64,000 nt of DNA from Kuschelorhynchus macadamiae (Eukaryota > Arthropoda > Insecta > Coleoptera > Curculionidae), in assembly GCA_030620095.1 (NCBI GenBank), contig JAUTXW010000143.1, forward strand, positions 310,001 through 374,000, written 5' to 3'. Of the stretch, positions 1 to 12,429 are shown piece after piece. The position numbers and the translations under genes were made by a program. The notes beneath the pieces were generated by a model. The model made no database searches and was not told where the DNA came from. It saw only the letters and a list, made by a program, of their open reading frames with translations. Every line of letters begins with the position of its first letter. Within the stretch, counting starts at the first letter, position 1.

Positions 1-1385
1 ACTAGTCACACATCAGATCAGCTGTACGCTACAGTGTGGCGCCACGATAGAATTTGAGAAATATTGACTCGCATAGGGTAACCTTACATCGTGAGAAATA
101 AGGAATTTTCAATGCGAGGATGATATGCTCTACGGATATATAAATCATAATTATACTATTAATTTCATTTTCAAAAAGTTTTCTATGCAGTCGTAGAAAA
201 AGTGAGAAACACGTGACAAAAGCACATTTCATATTCGTGTGTTTGCTGCACTCGCCTTCGGCTCGTCACACCAAACTTCCACACTCGTATGAAATGTTTT
301 TGTTGTACAATATACTATTCTGTATTGTGTTGTACTCTGTTTTGTGCCGAAAACTCAACATGTTTAAAATTTTTAGAGTCGAGAAGGCATGTTCTCAAAG
401 AATTAATATAATTTATATTTATTTATATAAAAAATTGGTATTAAATAGGTCTCAGCTCAGATAACATGCCAATATGAAAGCAAATACCATTACCCTTTAT
501 TTCTGCTTCTCAGTTGCTTATTACTGTGTTAATCTATCTTAAATAAATTAACAAGTTGTTTTCTTGTGGCCCATATGCGTAGGAAATAATATACTGCTAG
601 CATCCTATTTCCCTTCACCTTAAAAATGTGTCCAAAACAACGACCTATCGACGAAGCATGGGTGGAACTACGCATGGGCCTGTTCGCATACGTCACGTCT
701 ATTACGTTTCTTCACTTATCAAATTTAAAATTTTGTACTGCATATGAAATTCGGGATCAAAGTTGTTTTGAGGTTTGGAGGCTTTAATTTAAACGAATCC
801 CCGTTTTTAATAAAGTAAATTGGAAATTATCTAATTGCATAATGATCGAGTACGTCCTAAGCCGTGGATGCGCGTTTTTTTTTCAACGCCGTCATTCGCC
901 TTAATAGTATTTGAAGCACTGATGGACATGTAGTCGAATTTACCTAAATGCTTAAAAGTTTTACAGCGGGTTTGGGAAGAAGGTTTGAGCCCCATTTTAC
1001 CGATGTTTTGAGATGGTTTTCTTTCAAATATGACAATATCAATAAACTAAAAATGCTGCTACTGATTTGATTGACTTAAGTACAGGTAAGGAAAAACACC
1101 AAGAGAAAAATGAAAATTCTTTCAAGAGTTCTAAGTTAGAGGAACATTTTCATGAATTTTTTTGTTGCAGGATCTATACTGATTTGTATAAAAGTGAAAG
1201 GAACATCCGCTTCAGATTTGACATGTGTGTAAGTAGTAATTACTATAATAAAATGATATACTCTTTGATACAGCATTAAATATTTAGAAGAAATGAATGT
1301 ACCATATACAAACACCTCAAATTATAGTCTAGGAAAACTAGGAAAAAATATTCATTCCTTGTCAATATTAATGTGTTTAATGTAT
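1..1385. other. No gene recognised; AT-rich intergenic sequence
   Basis: No open frame here resembles a known family and codon structure is poor. A slightly GC-richer patch at about 640-705 shows no recognisable motif. I see no tRNA fold, long repeat or transposon terminus. Confidence 0.5.
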
Positions 1386-1389
1386 TTTT

Positions 1390-2010
1390 TAGCTCAAAAT
1401 ACCCATATAATCATATATCTTCAAAGCATTTTCCAAGAAAAATGGAAGTTTTTTTTTTGAAAATGAGGCATATTAGACAAATAAGTAGGTAATATACCAA
1501 GCAAAATTTTATAAATAAAGAAAATATATATAAGCATTTTTTTACTATTATACTCAAAAACCTTAGACACTCTTAACATATCCCTAATCTTACAATACAT
1601 ATTAACTTTCAAGATAATTCTTAAATCATGTCTCTGTTTTGCAACAATAATATAATGTCGAACAGTACTCAAAGTGAGGGGCTATTATGGTCTTGCATAC
1701 TGTTATTCAAGAGTACAAAGTCAAACACCTCTACTTATTCTAAAATAATTAATTTTTTTGCAAATTTGATCTAAAATATATGTTTATCAAACTTGAGTTT
1801 ATCATCAATTATTTAGCCTAGATGTTTACATTCAGAAACATACTCGAGTTACTCCTCAAGAATATAAAATTTTTGTCCCAGACTTATCTGCATTTTCAAA
1901 AACAATTACCTTTGTTATTTTTGTATTTAGAAATAAAAAGTTAACATTTAGCAACTTTTCAAATTTCTATAACTGTCTGTAATTTTTCTTGTATTTGTAC
2001 TGTAAACATT
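1390..2010 (-). pseudogene. Decayed non-LTR retrotransposon (Jockey/CR1-like), 3' part of reverse transcriptase ORF
   Basis: Read on the minus strand, fragments in several frames resemble the region after the RT domain of Jockey/CR1-type LINEs. At about 1580-1640 there is a stretch reading LRIILKVNMYCKIRDMLRVS, followed by a hydrophobic stretch like FIYKILLGILPTYLS. These match the usual 'RILRVNRYTPIRDML ... FKIKNGLLPKYL' pattern of the family as I know it. Upstream (1700-2000) short frames resemble the end of the RT with several stops and frameshifts. No intact ORF, endonuclease or poly(A) tail can be seen. This is a family-level call from motif memory; the clade is uncertain. Confidence 0.5.
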
Positions 2011-2059
2011 CTAAAGAAATTTGAACGGGACTTTCACTGCATATTTGGATTATATTCAC

Positions 2060-2185
2060 AAAGCATTACAAAAATGAAAAAAATCTGTCCAGCAGCTGGA
2101 TTCAAACTCGCACATCTAAGACTGTACTATTCAACCAACTACATAAACAATCACCTCGACCATCCACCTACACAAATGCTTTATA
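2060..2185 (-). repeat. tRNA-derived SINE-like head
   Basis: On the minus strand a box A-like segment (TGGTCGAGGTGATT) is followed about 50 bases later by a box B-like segment (GAGTTTGAATCC), the spacing of an RNA polymerase III promoter in a tRNA-derived SINE. The flanks do not form a proper acceptor stem, and the sequence continues into T-rich DNA, so a functional tRNA gene is unlikely. Confidence 0.35.
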
Positions 2186-2688
2186 TTTAATAATGTAGAT
2201 ATTCTAATCTATTTCAATAAAGTTAAGGTGTTTCAGTCATATACATATTAACTACTTGATTTTCTATGTATATGATTTCAGAAGTTTTCAAAATATTTTA
2301 CCAGGTTTATGTTATCAATTTTTAAAAATTTGAGATTTCTTTACCAATTTGAGGGACCAATTTTGAAAAATCCCGCCTTCTTAACTGGAAAATTACTCCT
2401 AACATTTTCTAGCTCTAATATTGTTTACTGTTCATGACGAATGAGTACTCTGATGTTTGCGGCACCCTGCGTATTTTAAAAAAAAATCTAAAATGTGGGA
2501 AAAAATAAAATGAGGTCTATCCATGTTTCAGCATTCTTTTTAAAATATTTTAATGTTTTTGAGATATTAATTTATAAAAATTTGAGGGGTGTCACCCCCT
2601 TTTTTTCTGTAAGTTGATGAATTAGAGCAGTATCAGTCAGGACATTGCTCTCTATTTATATTAGAATAGCTATATATTTAAAACTTAC

Positions 2689-3018
2689 CCCATGAGCAAC
2701 TTCAATTATTGTGGGGACAGTATTTTCTCTGAGTAGTTTTTTATCTTCGTAATCAGCATCAATAAAATGCCGATTAGAAATAAAGATATTTTTCATTTTA
2801 TCCTCCTCCTTTATCGATCCTTTATATTTACAAATTTTTCCCAGAAATTTGCCAATTTCCTATGCGGGTCTTCTTTAGGAAACCTTAAAGGCATATAAAA
2901 AAGGAAAACTCTAAATTTTAATTATAATATTGTTGAAACAAATGTATATAATACAAAATAATTATATTAATTACCTATTTAAAATCACACCATCTTGCAG
3001 GGGATCTCGCCGAAGCAT
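2689..3018 (-). pseudogene. THAP-domain-like exon pair, probably broken
   Basis: Two minus-strand exons with good splice signals: a small exon 3018-2975 (ATG at 3018, donor GTAATT after 2975) and an exon 2910-2689 (acceptor TTTAG before 2910, donor GTAAGT after 2689). Joined, they stay in frame into a segment reading RFPKEDPHRKL, like the 'FPKDPxxRKxW' start of a THAP zinc finger. The other THAP-like half, ISNRHFIDADYEDKKLLREN, lies in a different frame of the same exon, so a frameshift (near 2850) separates them. The Cys of the usual 'CSxHF' motif is Ser here. THAP domains bind DNA and occur in P-element transposases and host regulators. A pseudogene or domesticated fragment is most likely; a sequencing indel is the alternative. 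No downstream exon was found. Confidence 0.4.
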
Positions 3019-3169
3019 TTCTTTTTTCCTCCCATTATAAAATGAACAATAATACTTTATTTACTAATATCGTATACTTGCAATACAAATTGACCAATTT
3101 CTATCAATAAATTTAATTTAATTGATTTTGAAGCCAAGTTTCGATTCACCTATCACAAACAAGATATTC

Positions 3170-3182
3170 GACGCATGCGCAG
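3170..3182. promoter_or_regulatory. NRF-1-like palindromic motif (GCATGCGC)
   Basis: The segment ACGCATGCGCAG matches the core of NRF-1-type sites found in CpG-containing housekeeping promoters. It lies about 150 bp upstream, in the minus-strand sense, of the first THAP-like exon, in a locally GC-richer patch (3165-3235). The match is short and could be chance. Confidence 0.25.
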
Positions 3183-3404
3183 TATTCACTGTGCTACGGA
3201 GACAATTGTTTCCACAGGCGACGTTAGTTCCTTAGTTTTTCTTTAAAGCTCTCAGTATAGTAGTTAATATGTATATATTATGGCCACATTCAGGAGATTT
3301 AATTCAATACAGGAACAGAATCGTATCCCTGAATGAAGTGGTAGATGGCTAGAATAGTGCGTGACAGTAACAATTTCATTTGGGGAACGGTTTCATGATA
3401 AAAT

Positions 3405-3408
<4 letters not shown>

Positions 3409-3450
<42 letters not shown>
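3409..3450. repeat. (TA)n microsatellite
   Basis: Uninterrupted TA dinucleotide run of about 42 bp, the shortest of the main TA tracts in this window. Confidence 0.95.
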
Positions 3451-3453
<3 letters not shown>

Positions 3454-3802
3454 CATAGTTACTTATTTTTATATTATTTATCCTATTTATGAATTATATG
3501 TATTATTAGGATAAGATGGTATTCGAATGTAATAAAATATTTCATTTTTATTACTTTCTGTGTTTTTTTTTACAAAACTCGGTTTCGTATAATAAAATAA
3601 AAATATAAAGGACTAAAAATGAAAAATACCATAAATTCATTAATTTTTTTTTCAAAATTAATATACACAAACAGAAGTATACCTACTGTACTATTTTGAA
3701 AGCAGTATTTTTCACACAATATTTAGGAACTTTTATTTAACTGCAGCAAATATATCTAGAATCCAGTACTTGTGAAAAATTACATTCGGTTAATTTTTCT
3801 GT

Positions 3803-4146
3803 CCTGATCAAAAGTTCTCATGGCCACAATCTAATTTTATAACTATTTATTTTATAACATATTTAACTTTAATAATAGTTTCCAAAATAAGAAAAAGTCG
3901 TATATGATCACCGCTTTATTTCCGAGATATTTGAGGATTGATATTGTCTGCATAATAACATTTTTATCGAGAACAAAGCATTTGTGAATCGATGTTCATT
4001 TACAATTTTTTCTTATTTTGGTATGGGTACTATATGTTAAATATGTTAGAAAAGTGTTTTATAAACGATTTGGGGAGAGCTTAACACTCTGTATTTTAAA
4101 AACTAATCAGATGATTTAATAGTGTCCCTAAGAACTTTTGATCAGG
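3803..4146. repeat. Fold-back MITE, about 344 bp
   Basis: The ends are inverted copies: CCTGATCAAAAGTTCT at 3803 and AGAACTTTTGATCAGG ending at 4146. Inner arms also pair: the stretch at about 3849-3897 (TAACATATTTAACTTTAA, then AAAATAAGAAAAA) corresponds to the reverse complement of about 4006-4060. There is no coding potential. A clear target duplication is not visible, so the superfamily is unassigned. Confidence 0.7.
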
Positions 4147-4149
4147 AGA

Positions 4150-5870
4150 TCGAAAACAACAACATATCAAAAATTTGGAAAAAGGCCATTTTTCCATAAG
4201 ATCAGCCCAGTGTGGGGAGACCGGTTTTAAATAAGCAATTTTTGAAATTTATTAAAAAAAAGATTTTTTAAGAGTGGTTTCTATAGCTGTTACCAATTTC
4301 TAATACACGTTTTGATATGCTTGTTAGAATTTTGTAAATTTAAGTAAATTATCAATTAAATTTAGTATACAGTCGATGTTCAAAAAGATTTTTGTTATAC
4401 AATACAAAATTTCCATTTTATTCATATCATTTAAAATATTCAATTGTAACTAACTAAATCATTGAAAAGATAACGCCGCCAGTGCTAAGTGCAATGTCAA
4501 CGTTTAAAAAGCGAAGAAGAAATACGATTTAAAGTCATATTATGTATGTTTTGTCGTACAGAGGTTTTTTTTAGGTTTAGGTACATTTTTGCTTAGGATA
4601 TCCTCACCTTCATTTTTTACAATTACATATTTGCTCTCTTCGAAATATTTTGGCAGATATTGGCAAAAAATATTTTTTTTGCAGTATGTGTGCACTCGCA
4701 GTGAGCAATGTAAATTTTGGCTAGTTCAAAAGAGCCCTCAAAAAGCTAGAATTTCAAAAAAAATTAGCCTGCACCCTAATTTAGAGTTAAGTTAAGAGTT
4801 AAAAAAATGGCATTAGAAAGCAGAGACAATACGGAATTGCTAATTAGCAGGACTTGACAGTGAGACGGTAGCACATTTTGTCTGGAGTCTGGTTTAAAAG
4901 ATGGTCAATTATTAGTGATGTTTCCAAGGAGGATGTGCAAGAGGCTCAATGTAGCCCAGGGCTCAGATGCTGTTGCTCTAATATGTTACATTTTCCTCAG
5001 TATATAACTCAAAACGCACTTAATATTCGTGTTGTCTAAATTAAAACTATCTGCTTCTTCAACAAAAAATGTTTTTACCTAAATTCTCACATGCAGTTAC
5101 AGCAAATAAACAAAAACACACTGCTGCACGCCTATTTATCGGAAACTGGCAATAAATTGCAGCTGAAATCAAGGTTTATCCGACTGGAAAAACGAATGGA
5201 CGTTTTTAGCACTAACAGCACTATTTTGGGAATATCGAGGGACAACAATATAATAAATAGAATCGACCGTCAGGAACTAATATGATTGACTCTGCTAATA
5301 ATCATTTGACAATGTTTTCCGTTGGACGATTTTGCCAAAATGCATGGGTGGCACTATTTTGAATGCTAATTAAAACAAACAAAAAGCAATAGAGTTACGT
5401 AAGTCGGATGAATATTTATATCTATAAGTAAAAAACCCAAAAATTTAAATTTCTATTAAGCTCAAAAATCCTGAAAAGTATTTTACTTAGTTGATCTGAC
5501 ACAAATATTTTTAAGAAATTAGCCAAATTTCAATTAAACATCATAACTAAACAAAACACCATTCTCAACTCCTACTATAAAGTATTAAAAACGAAGTATT
5601 GTACTTTTATGGTATTTTTTATTGCTGTTGCTAAGCTCACATTACTTGCAATACCGAAATTTGCCTGATAATATTATTTTTCGATTTTCTCGTATATGTC
5701 ACGATCACAGCACAAAAATAATGAGGCTCTTTAATGTCCCCTACTTTTATTTCTTAAAATTAAGATAAATATATCATTGTCGCTGAGGAAGTGCGGCAAA
5801 AACATTTCGTGTTATGTGGATCATATCGGATGCTATTCGTCGTAATCTTATATCAAAGAACACCTGTCAC
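4150..5870. other. No gene recognised
   Basis: AT-rich sequence without a recognisable domain or transposon terminus. Short frames at 4589-4795 and 5091-5285 have no family resemblance that I can support. Confidence 0.5.
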
Positions 5871-5872
5871 TG

Positions 5873-6260
<388 letters not shown>

Positions 6261-6527
6261 AATGTTAAAATAGGACGTTACAATTTTTAAAACTCCAGTT
6301 TGAAATTAACGTTAAAATCATGTTAAAATACATTGGCATACGCACCTTGGAAATAAAAACAACTCACTGCATTATAGTAGCAATGATGTTTCAGTTGTGA
6401 CTTGTGGAAACTAAATAAATACTACCGATGTGTTTTTTTTTTGGTTTTTGGCTGAAAGCGATTATTTAGATTAACAATGTTTACATTACTTATATTGGTG
6501 TAAAATCAAGTTGATTTTTCAGATAAA

Positions 6528-7142
6528 TTGGATAAGTAGTTTTCACTAAAGTTTTTTTTGCAATTTCAGTAAGTCGCCATTGGGTTTTGACATATTGGAT
6601 TTTATCGAAATATTACCGGGTCATCCCATACGACCCTTAATTTTTGATAAAAATTTGAAGGCAATCGTGAAATTAGTTTTTCACCTATGCCGTGAACTGA
6701 CATACAGATAGACGGACAGACGGAATTGATAAAACATATTTTTTGTTTCTAGAGGCGTTAAAACGCGAAGATATGTAAAACCTGAGAGGGTGATTTTCAC
6801 GATTACAAATATTTTGTTTAGCCGCCAGTTTGTTCCGTCATCTTGAATTAGTACGACCGTTTTACTAGTTCATCTGTATACCATAATTATTTATGACACA
6901 CAATTTGAAATCAGTCCATTATGTAGTTTTTTAGGCTGAATTTTTAAATATTTTACTAAGCTACCATTTTTTTCGCCATCTTGGATTCGTACCAAAATTT
7001 TACCAGTTGATTGATACATAATACTTGATTTTTGTCCAAATTTTGAGATAAATTGGATAAGCAGTTTTTTAATAATATTTTTTTTAATATTTCACTAGGC
7101 CGCAATTTTGTAGTATTGCATTTTTAACAAATTGTTATCAGG
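6528..7142 (+). repeat. Dispersed non-coding repeat, copy 1 left part (split by hAT)
   Basis: Belongs to a family with recurring modules: 'GCCGCCATTTTGTTCCGCCAT', 'TTGGATTCGTACCAAAATTT', 'TTACCAGGTCATCC', a 'GACAGACAGACGGAC' run, and a tail 'CACGATTACAATACTTCCC' followed by a small hairpin. Modules repeat imperfectly within each copy. No protein is encoded. The copy resumes at 9735 after the inserted hAT element. Confidence 0.85.
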
Positions 7143-9734
7143 CAGGGGCGTGCGGTGAAATTTTAAGAAAGGGAAGAAATTTTTAGAAACTTACCTATTT
7201 GTAATGTAATTCGATTCTTCGATCATTTTTTGCAAATTCGTCAATGACGTCATCATACAAACGTCGATGCTCCGATATATTTTGGAGAAGTTTATTTTCA
7301 ATGGACAACAGCGATGTATGCAAAAGTCTCTCCTGCCTTGTTGAATTTCTCACGAAATTTTTTATACGTTTAAGTGTTCAAAAATTGCGTTCTACTGATG
7401 AACTTGTGGCAGGTATTGTCAATACTTCACACAATTTCGACACTTCGTTGTAGGCAACTTCCAGCTCCTTGTCTTTTAAAAATTGCATTAGTTTCTTAGC
7501 GTTATTTTTTGTGCTAATGTCGTCAGTTTCGTAAATCACTTTTAGTTCAGATCGCAGTAACACTCGGTCGAAGAACTGGCCATAATGAAGAAGAAAAGAT
7601 TTAAATGCATCTTCTGGAAAAGTTTTTACTTTAAACGCATCAAAACTGCAGAGCTTGAGGAATTTAAAATCATTTAAACCGTTAAATCTATAGTTTATTT
7701 GTTGCTGAATTTGATCGATTATTTCATAAAAGAGGCGTCTGTATGATGTTTGAACGTCTCCCACCTTGTCTGTTCGAAGACGCTTGGCTTGTGGCTCTAC
7801 ATTTAACGTCATCGTTTTCTCCCAAAATAGGTCAAAGTCATCTCTTTTTTGGCTTAACATGGACTTAAAATCATCCACTTTTTTTAGGCAAAAAGCAATA
7901 TCATTTGTTTTAGTTTGTAATATATTAAAAACATTGTCCGAGAATGGAAATATTTCTGAAAATATGTTCAACAAATAATTAAAATTAAAATCTCGTTTCA
8001 AACACTCCAAAATCCACCTTGAACTATTTAATGCTTCTGAGTCCCACGTTTCATTATTATCTATTATATTCTCAAATAGTTCAATCAGTGATTCACGATT
8101 TTCAGATACTGTTAACACAAGTCTTCCATTATAGTTCACCTAGTAGGAGCTACTTTGGGCAATCGTTTGTGGACAATGGAGTCCAAAGCTTGTGTACGTT
8201 TTGTTGACTTGGAAAAAAAAGCAGCCATGCCACTTAAAGTAACGAAAAATACTTTACACTCTTTAATGTAATAGATAGACTGGGATAAAACTAAATCTAT
8301 CTGCAAAACAATGGACAAACACAGCTCTTGGGAAAGTTTCTCGAACTTTAGCTTGCAGACTCCCTAATTGTCCTACCATCACTGCAGCTCCATCATAGCC
8401 TTGAGCAACTAATTTTTTCTCTCCATTAATTTCTTTAGTAACGTTATAAACTACGGTATATAATACATTTGCTGTACAATTTTCGGACACATTCTTAAAA
8501 GCTAAAAATCGCTCTTGAATACTTACGTCTGTTTTAACGTAGCTTACTACTATAGATAATTGGCTAAAATTAGTGATATCAGTTGTTTCGTTGCAACAGC
8601 GAAAATTAAATTATTCTGGATTTGAATCGACGTTCCGCGAAAAACGCTAGGCTTCTCTAAATGATTTTTTAAGCAATCATTATATTTAGCCATTAAACTA
8701 AGTAAATCTTGAAAATTTCCTCTATTTGAAGAAACCCTTGTTTCGTCATGACCTCTAAATCCCAATTCGTGCTGTCCGAGAAAACAAACAACATCGATAA
8801 GTCTTCTTAATATTTGCCTATTTTTATCGGCTAGTTCATTGTGTTGGCGGTGACTAATTTCCAACTGTTTATTAAGGGCGTGTTCAATTCTGGTTTTGCC
8901 CAAGACTTTTTCTTTTATAACGGCCTGCAAATGCACTTTGGACATAATCTGTCTTTTTATGGAAATTGTTTAAATCGGAAAAACAGTTTTATTCCAGAGA
9001 CCTTTTTCATTTTAAAAAAATAAACATGGCTAACAAAATAATTTACTTATATTTTCACACCCTGTTATCCATTTAAATTGTTCGTCCGGATAAAAATGTC
9101 TAATACAGTTTTTCATTTTTGTGGTTAAATTTTTCATAGGCGGTTTTGCCCTACCTTTGGAAATTATTTGAAGCTTATCAGCGAAGTTTAATGTTGAAAA
9201 TCCCTTTATTATTAAGACACACACTACACATTCACACACACACTCTTCTTACTAAATTCTCCAACATTTTCAACGTTATTACCGACAGCCGAAGTTGACG
9301 GTATTTGCATACCCACGTCCGTATTATTGTCTTCCATATCGCACCATGCACGACGCGACATACGTATCACACGACACATGGATAGCCGTTCAAACAAAGA
9401 ACCTACTCCACGATAGCTTCCGCTCCCACTTAAATGCAAAAATTGCAAACAGCCGGTGGAAAGTTCAATAACCTCTGGCTCGATTCACAGGAAATCAAGC
9501 ATACATGACTTGGCTGCAGAGAAGCTAGCGGCCCGCATAGGTTCTATTCGATTTCTATTGTGGCTCGGTCGGAGTCAAGGCCGCATTTATTATGGGTTTG
9601 ATAATTAAGATAATATTTTAGAAATATAAACTAATGGTTTTCTATTTCAAAAATTAGGTACATTTTAGAAGACGTTTTGTATTTTTTTTTGGGAAAGCAT
9701 TGCTTCCCTTGCTTCCATGGACTGCACGCCCCTA
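7143..9734 (-). mobile_element. Complete but dead hAT transposon (hAT-1)
   Basis: Termini CAGGGGCGTGC (7143) and GCACGCCCCTA (ending 9734) are inverted repeats. The 8-bp flanks TTATCAGG (7135-7142) and TTACCAGG (9735-9742) form a target-site duplication with one mismatch, as expected for hAT. The element is 2592 bp with one transposase gene on the minus strand. It sits in the 'TTACCAGGTCATCC' module of the dispersed repeat, whose uninterrupted form appears elsewhere in the window, so the empty site is known. Confidence 0.93.
7195..9337 (-). pseudogene. hAT transposase (TTF-type zinc finger, DUF4371, C-terminal dimerisation), disrupted
   Basis: Likely start at the ATG at 9337 (MEDNNTDVGMQIP). 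In order: a TTF-type zinc-finger region (about 9190-9000, RHFYPDEQFKW ... KLFC-stop-PC), a DUF4371 region (8945-8550), the catalytic-core segment AQGYDGAAVMVGQLGSLQAK (about 8405-8346) and the C-terminal dimerisation motif IPATSSSVERNF (about 7417-7381), ending with YDDVIDEFAKNDRRIELHYK and a stop at 7195-7197. Inactivating changes: stops within and just after the zinc finger (TAG for the expected Trp, then TAA codons), frame changes near 8490, 8263 and 8140, and a TGA just after VERNF. The relatives are ZMYM1-like or 'protein kinase inhibitor repressor-like' transposases of insects. It cannot make a full protein as read. Confidence 0.88.
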
Positions 9735-9925
9735 TTACCAGGTCATCCTCATATAACCGTTAATTGTTGTTCAAAATGTGAAGTCAATCGGGTAAGTAGT
9801 TTTTAAGCTATTCCGCCAAAAGACAGACCGACAGACAGACAGTCCGGCGGAATTGAGAAAAAATATCGCACGGTGATTTTTACACGATTACAATACTTCC
9901 CTTTTACGAGGGAAGTAAAAATAGG
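9735..9925 (+). repeat. Dispersed non-coding repeat, copy 1 right part, with 3' hairpin
   Basis: Resumes the copy interrupted at 7142. It contains a GACAGACAGACAG run and ends with ACTTCCC-tttacga-GGGAAGT (about 9895-9918), a 7-bp stem hairpin that recurs at the tail of other copies. Confidence 0.85.
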
Positions 9926-10235
9926 TAAATTTGCCCTAATTTGTAACTTATACCCTTTAAATAATCTCTTATTTTATTGGTCTTATTTAGTATCAGTAAA
10001 ATAAAAATACATCTCTTAGAAGAAAGTTTATAGAAGTTATTCGCTTTATCACCATTGACAGTTGCTTTGATTTGAAAGCAATAATATTAAAAATGTATTA
10101 AAAAGTCAGTATGGAAACACGTCAAATATTGGTTTTTCAATATTTCTGAACCGGCAGTTAACGGAAGTATTCCATATGAAATGTTCTGTTTTTCCAGTAG
10201 TTAAGGGTTCATTATTAACCAATTAAAAACGCATG

Positions 10236-10321
10236 TTAAAGTGCACCACATAGTTTAGTAGAAATTTGAAATCAGAGTGAGTGTGAATAAAAATATATGC
10301 GGTTACAAGTGTATCTTAAAG
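10236..10321 (+). other. Candidate non-coding first exon of tube
   Basis: The sequence ends in AAAG followed by GTGAGT at 10322, a near-consensus splice donor on the plus strand. The tube start-codon exon is preceded by an acceptor (CATTTTAG at 13747-13754), so an upstream untranslated exon must exist if that acceptor is used. This is the best donor I saw upstream. The left boundary is arbitrary and no promoter element is convincing. Confidence 0.25.
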
Positions 10322-10789
10322 GTGAGTAAATCATTTACTTCGTAGTCGGTTTAACATAGAGCTGATCTTAACTTTTGTAAAGAATTCAGAATTTAATTTT
10401 TTAACCATAGCTTCATTTTATACGTAGATGTTTAGTTCTAAAATAGCCGGTAAAAGCGAATACGTTTATATAATTAAAATATAATTATTGAGCAGTGTTT
10501 TATTAAATGCTTTAAAATACTATTATATTGTACTATTACTTCTAAGAAAATATTATTAAAGATAAAACCTAGATATTATAATTTTCTTTTACTTTTAATG
10601 GATGATAACAGAAATTAAATTGGATTTTTTTAGAAAATGTTTTGTTATCCTGGTATTTTCTGATCCTAATTTAGCAGTGATAAAGTATTTTAAGAGTAGT
10701 GTTTAATAAATAATATAGCTTTTACTTTCCTGTATAATTGGCAATTGGAACCAAATTACTCTTTAAAATTCTTCTGCACATCTCGATTG

Positions 10790-12010
10790 TTTGATATATT
10801 CATAGTATTTCACCAATTCTGCCATCTGTTCTTGTTAACAAATTCCCTGCTTTGATAAGTCTAGAACTAGTAGTAGGGAAGCAGAAGCTTAGCCGGTAGG
10901 TTGACCAAACTGGCCTTTGCGTCCTACCCGAACCTTTATACCTTCTAGACCTATTCAATAGATCTGAACATCGTGGCCGCACACGGAAAAAAAATTCGGA
11001 GGGAGCCAGCAACTGTTCATCTTTAAGGAAAGTAAAAGTAAAAACCTTCCCGTACTAGGTAGGTTTAATTTTAGTTTTAAAAAATCCAACATAGGTCTCT
11101 ACTAGGTTGCCACCTTTTTAAAATTTCAGTTCGGGAAACTTAAGGAATAACAAGAAAAAAAAGATCCCTAACTTGAAGCCAAAAAACGACCAAGCAATTT
11201 AGACTATTTAAACTAAAAATTGTCCTCACTCTATTTTTTGGTCTAGATATAATGTTCCCTCCCCGATTTGGGAATAAAGGTCACCCTAGCCGAACTTCAT
11301 GCTTCAGGAACATAACCGAAGGCAAGGGTCCCTCTGAGCATATTTCAGATTCCTATTCTCAGTGAAGCAGGCATTTTCTGAAAAAGGATCAGAAATTCCT
11401 GCCGTCTTATATGATTCAAACTCATTTGTAGCCCCCTTCATAAGACGCTCAATGACGACTTTGTCGGCGGTACTTTTATTGGAGTTAGGCCGACGTCTGC
11501 AAGGGATCGCGTAAAGCATAAACATCTTGGACTTACTGACCCATCGCTAGTATTTGTCCACGTTTCATCCTGCCTACGCAGAGAACCGATTGGTCTGGCC
11601 AATTCGCTACTTTCTCACTGAGTGACCTTCTGGCTTTTCTCTTACCTCTTCTTTTTTCTTTCTTGAACTCGTTTCTTGCCACCATATAGTTATCTCACAT
11701 GTGACTATATCCGTAGGGCTTCTCAGGCACATTCACGCCGCATCCAACAAGGCTCCGCGACATGAATTTCCGCGCACGAACCTCCCTGGAATGTGAGATG
11801 TAGGTCGTTAGGCTACCACTATATAAGTCATCTTTCATTACAAGCAGCACAGTGGGGTGCCCAGAAGTTCACCCAGGCTTCGCCAATACCTGGACTAACC
11901 CGTGGACCATATAGAGAGAGCTTAGGTTGGTGTTTTATTTATATCGAGTCCTGTGATCGGATGCGTTACAATCTAATGTTACCTTCCAACGTGAGACTTT
12001 GTTTAATTTG
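10790..12010 (-). repeat. Unidentified GC-richer block, possibly a decayed retroelement
   Basis: Base composition is clearly less AT-rich than the surroundings. Minus-strand frames at 11012-10800 and 11525-11304, and an Arg/Lys-rich frame beginning near 11690 (MVARNEFKKEKRRGK), show coding-like composition but match no family I can name. I found no paired LTRs, RT motif or TIRs. A transferred or older mobile fragment is plausible, but this is inference from composition only. Confidence 0.3.
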
Positions 12011-12429
12011 ATATGTCTGAAGTATCCGATTAAGCTTAGTATGATACAGTCTCAATAAACACCCTGCTTCTATTTTTCAATTTATAAAGCGATTGATGGT
12101 TTGGTTTCCTAAAAGTCACCTCAGAAGTTCTATGGTTGAGGGTTGTTGGCATCTACCCTATTTGTCTTACATATCAATGACCTTGATTTTTCAGTCAACC
12201 TTTCCATCCACATCTCTGCAAAAAATATCATACTTAAGTATATAATATAACAACTTGTTAACGTCGAAATGGAGTAAAGTCACATAGTATTGGCTTATCT
12301 TTGATCTATGAGCTCCAAAAAATTTGGAATGGGGAGCAACATCCTTACCCAGTTAAATGATATTAAGACATGGTTTTGTTTCCTAACATACATATTATCA
12401 TCTAATACCCCTACAATACTAATGATTAT

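Noticed and set aside
2060..2185. A functional tRNA gene
   Set aside because: Box A/B-like words are present but no acceptor stem or anticodon arm folds properly.
7244..8207. Plus-strand frames antisense to the hAT-1 transposase (also 32813-32998 and 54366-54704 in other elements)
   Set aside because: Shadows of the transposase reading frames on the opposite strand; no independent features.
6528..9925. Helitron interpretation of the dispersed repeat because of its 3' hairpin
   Set aside because: No CTRR end after the hairpin, no TC start and no Rep/helicase trace; copies end differently after the hairpin.
10790..12010. LTR retrotransposon
   Set aside because: No pair of LTRs, primer-binding site or pol motifs could be identified.
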